DNA of 64,000 nt from an uncultured delta proteobacterium. GTDB taxonomy: Bacteria; Desulfobacterota; Syntrophia; Syntrophales; UBA8958. Position 1 is the first letter of the stretch, and each line of letters opens with the position of its first letter. The notes beneath the pieces are model-generated. The model was not told where the DNA came from. It ran no database searches and worked only from the letters and a program-made list of their open reading frames with translations. Both the position numbers and the translations under genes were made by a program. Shown piece by piece: positions 17,601-24,472 of this stretch. The DNA is taken from assembly GCA_903885795.1 (NCBI GenBank), contig CAISJV010000066.1, positions 224,652-288,651 of the forward strand. The letters are read 5' to 3'.

Positions 17601-18902
17601 TCCCCACGGTTCATAGTAGGACGGGAAAACCCCCAGGTCGCAACCGGCAAGGGCTTCATAGTAGGGCATATTGATGAACCCGTCATGGCCGTTAAGGTAG
17701 GCGGGATTAAAGATAACCTGGACCCGACCGCCGGGCTGATTCATCAAACCCAGACTTTTACAGGCCTGGAGGATCGGATCGGAGCCCTCATTATGGAGGC
17801 GATGGGTCGCAATGGGGATAGGTCCCGATTCAATTCTGGCCTGATCATCCCTGAGAGAGGGAATCAGGTCGGTATAGCCACCGAGGACAAACAGGAGCGC
17901 CAGAATGGGGACGTCGCCAGGAACTTCCTTCTCCAGGCGCCCCAGGGCATTGAGGAAAATATCCACCCCTTTGTTACGAAACTCATAACGTCCCGAAATA
18001 ATGACTATCTTTGTTTCCTTCGGCAGTTCACGGCGGAGAAATCGCGCCGCTGCTGCCAGAAGTCGTTCCCGGGAGCGCTCCGCCGGTTGCCGATCCTCGG
18101 TATAGTCGGGGATATTCTCCATATCCAAGCCATTGGGAGTGATCACATCGGGACTGCGACCCAGAAAATTCTTCGCTTCCGCAGCGGTAATTTCGCTCAC
18201 CGTCGTAAAACAGTCCGCCTCCCGGGCGGAGATCAACTCCATGGAATACTTCGCCGATATATTGTGGGCGCTCGCCTCCCGCTGGGGGGCAATATGCTCC
18301 ATCATGGCGTAGATGTCCATCCCCGAACCGGCCAGGGAACGGCCAAGAATAGTCGCGTGAGTAGTGAAAACGGTGCCGATCTCGGGAGCCCGCTTTTTCA
18401 GGTAAAGCAGGCCCGCTCCGCACATCCATTCATGAAACTGGGCGGCGGCGGAAAGATTATGGGGGCGCGCGGAAAGGTTATAGATGGTTTCAATCACCTC
18501 CCCACAGGCAAAGCTGAACATCACCGGCTCGATATAATCCCACCCCCCGGCGATGGAATCGACGCCATAAGCCTCCCAGAGGCGAAACAGGAGCTGTTCC
18601 TTGTCATATTTCTTGCCCGCGCTGACAAGGATAACCTTCGGCTCTCCCGGTATTTTCCAGCGACCGAAACGGCAGGGAATATCCTTGATCGCCGTCCCTT
18701 CCCGGATCTTTATCCAGCAGTCCTCATCCGTTTCTTCAAAATCCACATTGGTCTTCAGATCCGGTCCCAGGAGAAAATAGTTGTCTCCATAGACCCGCAG
18801 GGCCTCCTGCAGCTTGCTCGTAATGACCGTATAAATGCCGCCGACCTTGTTGCAGACCTCCCAACTGACTTCAAAAAGATAGCCTTGCCGGTTTTCTGTC
18901 AT
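14646..18902 (-). CDS. Glycogen synthase (GT3-like) fused to alpha-glucan phosphorylase (GT35)
   Basis: A 1418-residue two-enzyme fusion. Residues 1 to about 560 are a GT3-type glycogen synthase: FEVSWEVCNKVGGIYTVITSK at the start, FTTHATILGRSLAG, and PSYYEPWGYTPLESVAYGVP with the paired acidic residues. From about residue 575 a DUF3417 segment (LRELAYNLWWTWNPRALDLF) introduces a short glucan phosphorylase. This has GLGTLSGDHLKTASDL, THTPVEAGNERF and the PLP-lysine segment ASGTSGIKVVINGVLNMS (Lys1170), then GWWVEGYNGANGW. One half elongates alpha-1,4-glucan and the other releases glucose-1-phosphate. The gene overlaps the GH57 stop by 4 bases. Both active sites look intact. Confidence 0.9.
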   Translation of the reverse strand: MTENRQGYLFEVSWEVCNKVGGIYTVITSKLQEALRVYGDNYFLLGPDLKTNVDFEETDEDCWIKIREGTAIKDIPCRFGRWKIPGEPKVILVSAGKKYDKEQLLFRLWEAYGVDSIAGGWDYIEPVMFSFACGEVIETIYNLSARPHNLSAAAQFHEWMCGAGLLYLKKRAPEIGTVFTTHATILGRSLAGSGMDIYAMMEHIAPQREASAHNISAKYSMELISAREADCFTTVSEITAAEAKNFLGRSPDVITPNGLDMENIPDYTEDRQPAERSRERLLAAAARFLRRELPKETKIVIISGRYEFRNKGVDIFLNALGRLEKEVPGDVPILALLFVLGGYTDLIPSLRDDQARIESGPIPIATHRLHNEGSDPILQACKSLGLMNQPGGRVQVIFNPAYLNGHDGFINMPYYEALAGCDLGVFPSYYEPWGYTPLESVAYGVPTVTTDQAGFGLWAEQTCVENQGVFILRRRGQPIRSIEDHLFEILKNFLDWTPGEMESRRKQARQLALKANWQEFYKSYLQAYSQAGRIAGERANKLTDADERADARHVFAGAVSVQPHFRSFTAVANLPDQIIRLRELAYNLWWTWNPRALDLFATLDLKIWAEMGSNPVRMLETVSPDLLLEASENFSYLSLYAQTMQQFDDYMGEKGPRKRITAPPGLRWSSPVAYFSAEYGLHECLPIYSGGLGTLSGDHLKTASDLNLPLVAVGLLYKNGYFQQVIDENGRQSENYPENDFSSMPVQIVQDDEGSEVQIAIDLPGRTLFANIWEVKVGKVSLYLLDADVPRNTLQDRTITARLYSADQKTRIEQEILLGVGGVRLLKKLGIKPRVYHINEGHSAFLLFERVESLMQENGLTFEEAAEVVRSSSVFTTHTPVEAGNERFSKDLMEHYFAGFVKRSGLSWAQFWELGRREGGEDRTFFMNILAFKMTLRSNAVSLVHGQVSRQMWRDVWKGFDDSDIPIGHITNGVHVLSYLAPRMRSLLEAYLGMDWEKNLTDAERWTRVQDIPDALLWRVRYELKQKTIDLIREDVSKRGVKYGPARMWREELFAKMNPGALMIGIARRFAPYKRADLILSDLDRLDRIVNHPSRPVHLVFSGKAHPNDGMGKNLIEKVLNVCREERFRGKIFFLENYDIRVARHLVQGVDLWLNNPRRPLEASGTSGIKVVINGVLNMSVSDGWWVEGYNGANGWTIGPVLKGYQEPQGNVDAEDGQSLYSLLENNVIPYFYERDAAGIPEKWLAMIKQSMQSLTPVFNTDRMLQEYLREMYAPSAHRECELTSDDFALARQMADWKAKLPMRFSSLKLIDVSVEGIHGDTVIVDQPLTVSARIDPGKLDPGEILVEMVIGHRDGNDFIAQPESVPLALADRSGDGILTFSADYIVKQNGLYSYGVRVIPRHKDLAAKLETGLILWG

Positions 18903-20182
18903 AACCTTTTCTCCTTTTTCATCTGTTTCGATAAATCATCCAATATATTCATATAGTTGATGTAGGCGTCATAGGGCGAAGGGTAGGGATTGAAATATTT
19001 GTGGACATCCCCGTCGGCAAACCATTTGGTGCACATGTAATAGAAATGGTCCGAGGTCTGCAATTTTCGCCAGCTATCCAGCAAGTCACTATTATTACAG
19101 GCTTTGACGTCCGCCTCCAGGCCGTAAAGGGTCCCGGCGGCATCCTGCTGCATGGCGTTTCCCAGCCAGGCCGTCAGATCACGCTCCGTATCGGCCCAGG
19201 AGGACAGCTCCGGCGCATCGATACTGGCGACCGGTTCGACTGTCCCGGCAATCTCTGCGGGGGTCGCAAATACGAAGTCCCGATGCTTGAGAATCTCCCC
19301 GGGAAGTTCTTCCAGAAAGGGAAATATCCCTGTTTCCGCCCACTGGTGTTCCCCGAAAGTCTCATAGTCCATGAACAGATTGATCACCGTCGCCGCCCCG
19401 TTTTCGCTATGAATCCAATGGGCATATTTTTCCGCTGTCAGAGGATATTCCCGCCAGTCCCGGTTGGAAAAACGGAAAGAGATATCATCGGATAACCGGT
19501 AATTGCGCAGGAGCACCTTGATCCGTCCATCTCCGGTCCCGGCCTCTTTTTTGGCATCATATCCGCATCCGTCCCCGACTCCGTCCTGTCCCCCCGCACT
19601 ATCACCAAACCCGCTCTCGATTCCCGAAGCCCGGTAAACCCGGTTGGGAGAACGATCGCCAAGCAAGGATTCCACCCCTTCCGCCAGAATCACCTCATAG
19701 CCAAGGCTTTCCGCCTCCCGGGCAAGATCGTTACTGTAAATCAGTTCGGTAAAACGAAAGGTCTTTCCATCCTGACCGAACAGTTCTTTAATCTTCCGTT
19801 GATGCCTGCTTACCTGAGCACGGAACTCATCCCTGCTGAAGAGAAAGGACAGGGAGTGGTAGTAAGTCTCATTGAGAAACTCGACACATCCCGTTTCCCC
19901 AAGGCCCTGGAAGCTTTCCAGGACATCGGGCCGGTACGCTTTCAGTTGATCCAGCAGGGCCCCGGAGATGGAAAAGGCCACCCGGAATCGTCCTTCATGC
20001 TTACAAATCAGGTTCGATAACAGGGCGTTGGCAGGGAGATAACAGCGCTCTGCAACTTTATCCAATAGCCGCCGGTTCTCCTCCCCATCCTCATAGTCGT
20101 GATCACGACCGATGTCAAAAGCGGTATATCTTTTCAGACGGCAAGGCTGATGTACCTGAAAGTAAAGACAGATGGCCGTCAT
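18899..20182 (-). CDS. GH57 family glycoside hydrolase (alpha-amylase/glucanotransferase type)
   Basis: 427 residues. GH57 conserved regions in order are YFQVHQP (residues 8-13), VEFLNETYYHSLSFL, TFRFTELIYSND with the probable nucleophile Glu146, and LFMDYETFGEHQW with the probable acid/base Asp272. Family members cut or transfer alpha-1,4-glucans. A glycine/aspartate-rich insert (residues about 187-221) looks disordered. It lies between a GT4 gene (4 bases upstream) and the synthase-phosphorylase fusion (4-base overlap), so the three are one unit for alpha-glucan turnover. The exact substrate cannot be read from sequence. Confidence 0.88.
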   Translation of the reverse strand: MTAICLYFQVHQPCRLKRYTAFDIGRDHDYEDGEENRRLLDKVAERCYLPANALLSNLICKHEGRFRVAFSISGALLDQLKAYRPDVLESFQGLGETGCVEFLNETYYHSLSFLFSRDEFRAQVSRHQRKIKELFGQDGKTFRFTELIYSNDLAREAESLGYEVILAEGVESLLGDRSPNRVYRASGIESGFGDSAGGQDGVGDGCGYDAKKEAGTGDGRIKVLLRNYRLSDDISFRFSNRDWREYPLTAEKYAHWIHSENGAATVINLFMDYETFGEHQWAETGIFPFLEELPGEILKHRDFVFATPAEIAGTVEPVASIDAPELSSWADTERDLTAWLGNAMQQDAAGTLYGLEADVKACNNSDLLDSWRKLQTSDHFYYMCTKWFADGDVHKYFNPYPSPYDAYINYMNILDDLSKQMKKEKRL

Positions 20183-20186
20183 GGCG

Positions 20187-21470
20187 TCAAACCTTGTAGA
20201 CTTCCAGGATCTTCAACGCCGCCTTTTCCCAGCGCAGGTTTTTCAGCTCCTCTCTTGCCCTTTCCACAAGCTCCCCCGCCAGGGGGGGATATTTGAGGAC
20301 GGCAATCATCTTGTTGGCCAGCTCATCAACGTCCCAGAAATCGACCTTCAAGGCGTGCTTCAGGACCTCGGAGACGCCGGACTGCCGCGAGATTATTACC
20401 GGGACATCGTACATCATTGCCTCCAGGGGCGCCAGGCCAAAGGGCTCCGAAACGCTGGGCATGACATACAGATCTGCGAGGGCCATGGCCTCCTCTACCT
20501 GCGGACCCTGGAGAAAGCCGGTGAAATGAAAGCGCTTTCCGATCTTCAGTTCCGCCACCCGCTCGACCATGCGGGGCATCATATCCCCGGACCCGGCCAT
20601 GATAAAGGTCACCTCCGGCATCTCCTTCAGCACCCGGGCGGCAGCGTCAATGAAGTAATCCGGACCTTTCTGAAAGGTAATTCTACCCATAAACAGGACA
20701 ACCTTGTCATCACCAGTCCTCCGGATATGGCATGTCTCCCCCGCCTCCCGTTGGTTCATCGCGTTATACACGACAAAGATCTTTTCCGGGGGAATCCCGT
20801 ACCGGCTGACGATCATTTTTTTTGTGTAATGACTGACGGCAATGATCCTGTCCGCCTCCTCCATCCCCAAGCGCTCCAGCTCAAAAATTCCCTCGTTCAC
20901 CTCCTCGCCGCTCCGATCGTATTCCAGGGAATGGATATGGAGGATAAAGGGCTTCCCGGATTTCTGACGGGCGGCGAGGCCGGCCGGAACGGTCATCCAG
21001 TCATGGCCGTGGATGACGTCGAATGTCTCCCGGGCGGCGATGAGTCCCCCGGCTTCCCCGTAACGGCAGACCTCGGCAAAGAGATCGACGCCATAACCTT
21101 CCCCGGCAGCCAGATAGCTTTCCGCCGGCCAATCCGATGGGCCCAGGTATTCTCCTCCCGATTGTCCGGCTCTCAGATAAGGACGGAGAATAATGGGACC
21201 ACTTAGGGAAGGAGGTAAGAAGGGAAGATTAGAAGGGAGGAACGAGGATTCTTGAGCAAATGGCCCTTTTATTTCCGAAGCGTCATTCAGGATGTCTGAA
21301 GCCGAGATAAGGGTCAGAAGCGGGAAGGGGCGGGACAACTCGATCCGGGGCATGACGAAGAGAACATGGTTGCCGAGACCGGTGAGGGCTTTCGTTATCC
21401 CGTAACAGGCAGTCCCCAGACCGCCGCTGACAACAGGCGGGAATTCCCATCCGAACATGAGCACCCGCAT
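20187..21470 (-). CDS. GT4 family glycosyltransferase (glycogen/trehalose synthase-like)
   Basis: 427 residues. The Rossmann start is MRVLMFGWEFPPVVSGGLGTACYG, the same motif as in bacterial glycogen synthases and maltose-1-phosphate synthases. The C-terminal domain has VLFMGRITFQKGPDYFIDAA and the nucleotide-sugar motif PSVSEPFGLAPLEAMMYDVP. DVIHGHDWMTVPAGLAA also fits the glucan-synthase subgroup. A poorly conserved Pro/Ser/Leu-rich insert (about residues 50-95) is odd. GGAGG precedes the ATG. It is coupled to GH57 by a 4-base gap. Confidence 0.85.
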   Translation of the reverse strand: MRVLMFGWEFPPVVSGGLGTACYGITKALTGLGNHVLFVMPRIELSRPFPLLTLISASDILNDASEIKGPFAQESSFLPSNLPFLPPSLSGPIILRPYLRAGQSGGEYLGPSDWPAESYLAAGEGYGVDLFAEVCRYGEAGGLIAARETFDVIHGHDWMTVPAGLAARQKSGKPFILHIHSLEYDRSGEEVNEGIFELERLGMEEADRIIAVSHYTKKMIVSRYGIPPEKIFVVYNAMNQREAGETCHIRRTGDDKVVLFMGRITFQKGPDYFIDAAARVLKEMPEVTFIMAGSGDMMPRMVERVAELKIGKRFHFTGFLQGPQVEEAMALADLYVMPSVSEPFGLAPLEAMMYDVPVIISRQSGVSEVLKHALKVDFWDVDELANKMIAVLKYPPLAGELVERAREELKNLRWEKAALKILEVYKV

Positions 21471-21568
21471 AAGCGCAAGCCCCTCCTTTCACACCGTCTA
21501 TCTATGGCAGATTCGCGGGAAAAAGTAAATAGACTCTCTTTCCTGAACCCATCCCCGCCCTGGCCCTC

Positions 21569-22687
21569 CTATCCTTCCGCCACACTGATCCGGTCCCGGC
21601 CAGTCTGTTTGGCATTCTTCAGGGCAGCTTTCACCGCTTCCATGAGATCGCACATGGTCTCTCCCTGATCAGGGCAGGCGGCGACGCCCATGGAAATGGT
21701 TATCCGCCGCATGTGGGCGTGACCATCCTGAAGGTATAGATCCCGAATCATCGCGTGGAGATGCTCCGCCCGGCGGCGGCAGACAGCAAGGGAAGTATCT
21801 GGCATGAGGAGGGCAAATTCATCAGCCCCGTAACGGCAGGGAATATCCACTTCCCGGATATTCTCCCTCAGGAAGCTTCCCAGGTCCCGCAGCACCTGTC
21901 CACTGGCGCCGTGACCGAAGACTTCGGTAAATTGCCCGAAATGATCTATATCCATAAGGATAACGGCAAGCTGCCGGCCCGCGCGCTGGGCGATTTTCAA
22001 TTCCCGGGGCAGCGTCTCCTCAAGGTAGCGCCGATTGAAGCAGCCCGTAAGGGTATCCCGAACCGACAGGTCGTCGATCTGTTTCCGCAACTGGAGATTT
22101 ACCAGGAGCAGGGTAAGGAGATCCGCCGCCAGAGCGGCCAGACGCCGCTTTCCCGCCAGATTGTCTCCCGAATCAGTTCCGGTCCTTTCCCGGCCCCCAT
22201 CCCAACCTTTGTCATGAGTATCTGTCCGTCCCACCTCACTGCCAGAGCCCTGACCATCTGCCTGTTCCCCAGCCAAGTCCTGTCTGCTTCCCCCTGATCC
22301 AACCGGAACAAGAAGGTGGAAAACGCCGAGGGTATCCTCCCTGGCCATCATGGGGCTACAGAGGGAAATCCATCGCTCCGGATCATGATCGGCGTGGGGA
22401 CAGGCGGGCTGATCTTTATCCTCCCGGACGATGTGGATGCGCCGCCGCCGCAGAGACCAGCAGTCCTGGCTGGAGAAGGAATGCCACTGCCTTTCCTCTC
22501 CCCAGGATACGATGGGATCATAAAGATCCTGGGCGGCATGGCGGAGGAAAAGCGCCCCCGTTTCGCCGGGGAAGAGCTGCGGCAGAAACCGGGCGGCGAC
22601 CACCCGGGCCTCCTCCTGGGTCAGGCATGACAGGACGAGGTTTGCCATCCGTCCCAGGAGTCTCACCTCTGATTCGCTCTGTTTCAT
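21569..22687 (-). CDS. Diguanylate cyclase (GAF-like sensor plus GGDEF domain)
   Basis: 372 residues from an ATG with GAGGAG four bases upstream. The longer frame to 22747 begins inside a repeat element and is rejected. The N-terminal half looks like a GAF sensor (VARFLPQLFPGETGALFLRHAA). A Gly/Asp-rich insert follows (GSGGSRQDLAGEQADGQGS...). The GGDEF domain starts at RDTLTGCFNRRYLEETLPREL. The signature reads RYGADEFALLMP, with Ala in place of the second Gly. The inhibitory I-site RxxD (REVD) is five residues before it. Activity is plausible but not certain with the GADEF variant. It is the only signalling gene in the glycogen block. Confidence 0.85.
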   Translation of the reverse strand: MKQSESEVRLLGRMANLVLSCLTQEEARVVAARFLPQLFPGETGALFLRHAAQDLYDPIVSWGEERQWHSFSSQDCWSLRRRRIHIVREDKDQPACPHADHDPERWISLCSPMMAREDTLGVFHLLVPVGSGGSRQDLAGEQADGQGSGSEVGRTDTHDKGWDGGRERTGTDSGDNLAGKRRLAALAADLLTLLLVNLQLRKQIDDLSVRDTLTGCFNRRYLEETLPRELKIAQRAGRQLAVILMDIDHFGQFTEVFGHGASGQVLRDLGSFLRENIREVDIPCRYGADEFALLMPDTSLAVCRRRAEHLHAMIRDLYLQDGHAHMRRITISMGVAACPDQGETMCDLMEAVKAALKNAKQTGRDRISVAEG

Positions 22688-22705
22688 GATCTCCTCTTGC
22701 TCCTT

Positions 22706-22831
22706 GACGGCATCGTAAAAAGATCCGGATGCTGCGTTGCGCTGCATCCTTCGTCACTGCGGCGTACGACAAGTACGCCTCATTCCTCAGGACTTGCGCG
22801 CCTTGCCTGCGGATCTTTTTACGATGCCGTC
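22706..22831. repeat. Palindromic interspersed element A, copy 1
   Basis: 126 bases bounded by GACGGCATCGTAAAAAGATC and its inverse. Inside are GGATGCTGCG...CGCTGCATCC and a central GCGTAC-gacaa-GTACGC hairpin. A copy in opposite orientation, roughly 92% alike by eye, is at 56413-56535. It has no coding capacity. It ends 22 bases before the metallophosphoesterase stop. Confidence 0.85.
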
Positions 22832-22853
22832 GATTAAGGTTTTTTCCGACATA

Positions 22854-23876
22854 TTATACATCCTCACCCATCTCATAGTTTCGTCCCCTGAGGAGCGCCC
22901 CATAACGCCCCCGGTCAACCACCTCCTGCACCCACTTCCCATCCTTGATGTCATGGACGACAACATCATATATTCTTCCCCCCGCCAGCTTCCGGTGCCT
23001 GATCTGCGCTAGGGTGTTTCCAGCCATTTCTACATCATAGAAGAACCCCCCCTCGGCAACCCGCCCGTTGATCTCTACTATCTCTCCAAAATGGGAGGGA
23101 TTGAGAAAGACCGTACCATCTTCCTCCTCCAGGCCCCATTGGTCATGGAGGTGTCCTGTCAGGCAGAGTAGGACCGGGTTCAGTTCGCAATATCGGCGCA
23201 AGGCATGGGACCCCGTTTCACCCATGGGAGAGGCAAAGTCATGAATCCCGTAGGCAGGCTGATGGGTCACGATGACATCGGGCTGAACGGATTTGAAAAA
23301 ACGGTACATTTCATTATTGTCCTCACTGACACCCGTACCGGCGCGATACACCACGCTATAGCGTTCGGGAATGCCGGGGGTGGTCCCGCCGGCGCCCCCA
23401 TAACCGGCGATTTTCAAAGGTCCGGCGGCATGGCATTTGAGATGCAGATCCCGGTTCCGGAGGTTTGTATGCCCCAGATCCATATCATGATTTCCAGGGA
23501 GGCTAAAGGCGCGGCTCGGAGGGAGCAGGGAAAGCATGTTTTCCAGGAGCCCGTAGTTCTTCTGGAGAATCTGCCGGGCCCGGAGCGTCTCATACCGGTA
23601 ACGGTTCCCCTTTTCCACCACTTCCCCGGCAAGGTCGGGATCTTCCAGAAGCTCGTCCACATAGTCCTCCAGGGTCATGTCCCCCTTCCCTTTTCCCCTT
23701 CTCAGACTATGAAAATATGTCTGTAGATCAAGGTAGCGTCTCGCCGTTCTCACTGTATGGAAAGGTATGTCGACGAGGTCGCCGGCGATAATGTAAACAT
23801 CGGCAGCAGTGAGGCTGAGGAGTTCCCGAACCCGCTCAAAGGAACCATGTACGTCGGTCGCGTATATCAACTTCAT
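22854..23876 (-). CDS. Calcineurin-like metallophosphoesterase
   Basis: 340 residues. The metal-binding motifs appear in family order: KLIYATDVHGS, IIAGDLVD, LPGNHDMDL, VTHQPAYGI and LTGHLHDQWG. Such enzymes hydrolyse phosphomono- or diesters; the substrate is not predictable. The C-terminus (about 100 residues beyond GHLHD) carries NGRVAEGGFFYDVEMAGN, possibly a beta-sandwich. No signal peptide, so it is cytoplasmic. It lies between the GYF-domain gene and the diguanylate cyclase, all on the minus strand. A link to cyclic nucleotide turnover is only positional. Confidence 0.85.
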   Translation of the reverse strand: MKLIYATDVHGSFERVRELLSLTAADVYIIAGDLVDIPFHTVRTARRYLDLQTYFHSLRRGKGKGDMTLEDYVDELLEDPDLAGEVVEKGNRYRYETLRARQILQKNYGLLENMLSLLPPSRAFSLPGNHDMDLGHTNLRNRDLHLKCHAAGPLKIAGYGGAGGTTPGIPERYSVVYRAGTGVSEDNNEMYRFFKSVQPDVIVTHQPAYGIHDFASPMGETGSHALRRYCELNPVLLCLTGHLHDQWGLEEEDGTVFLNPSHFGEIVEINGRVAEGGFFYDVEMAGNTLAQIRHRKLAGGRIYDVVVHDIKDGKWVQEVVDRGRYGALLRGRNYEMGEDV

Positions 23877-23982
23877 GATTCACATCAAAATGATCGCCAC
23901 GTTGTGCTGTTTGAGAAAATGTTGACCATATTTTACCCGGGAAAGGCCTTATGGAAATGTACATATGACACGAGCTGCTTTT

Positions 23983-24387
23983 CTAAGACGACTCTTGTGA
24001 AGTCATCAAACTTTTAAATGATGATGCCTCGCTCCAGTAAGGTAATTCCTGTGTCCAGACAAGTGTATCGGGAAGAAGTCTTCGTGAACTCAGAAGCTGA
24101 CGCAGTTCCTCTTCAGTGACCGGGCCATGCTTGCAACTGCCATCTATTGAATAGTACCACATTTTAACTTGAATCTTATCCTCCACGGAGGCATCAATAT
24201 TGCTCCGCTTTGTAATCTTGGGACGCCTGGCTGGTAAATGTTTTTTCCCAACTATCGCCATTCCCGAATCACGGATATGCTCGGTCCCATTTCTTTCCCT
24301 CCCTCTGTTCCATAACATCAGAAGAATACTGGCAATGAGAAACACTGCGACCATGACTAAATAAAGCATGTCAAAATTTCTTTCCAA
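23983..24387 (-). CDS. Membrane-anchored GYF_2 domain protein
   Basis: 134 residues. One N-terminal membrane helix (LYLVMVAVFLIASILLMLW) is followed by a basic linker. The C-terminal GYF_2/DUF4339 domain reads MWYYSIDGSCKHGPVTEEELRQLLSSRRLLPDTLVWTQELPYWSEAS, the classic W-Y...GP..e-l..l...g.i...tlVW pattern. These domains bind proline-rich or other peptides in poorly known envelope proteins. The start is TTG at 24387 with AGAGG nearby; ATG at 24369 is the alternative. Function unknown. Confidence 0.72.
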   Translation of the reverse strand: MERNFDMLYLVMVAVFLIASILLMLWNRGRERNGTEHIRDSGMAIVGKKHLPARRPKITKRSNIDASVEDKIQVKMWYYSIDGSCKHGPVTEEELRQLLSSRRLLPDTLVWTQELPYWSEASSFKSLMTSQESS

Positions 24388-24472
24388 TGCTTAGCCTCTT
24401 CTTTAAGAAATTTCCTATACGATAAGCCAAACTGGTTATCGCAATAAAAAACTTTGAATGACGGATGTATTA

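Noticed and set aside
17211..18956. 581-codon plus-strand frame opposite the synthase-phosphorylase fusion
   Set aside because: Shadow of the real gene; no ribosome site or motif.
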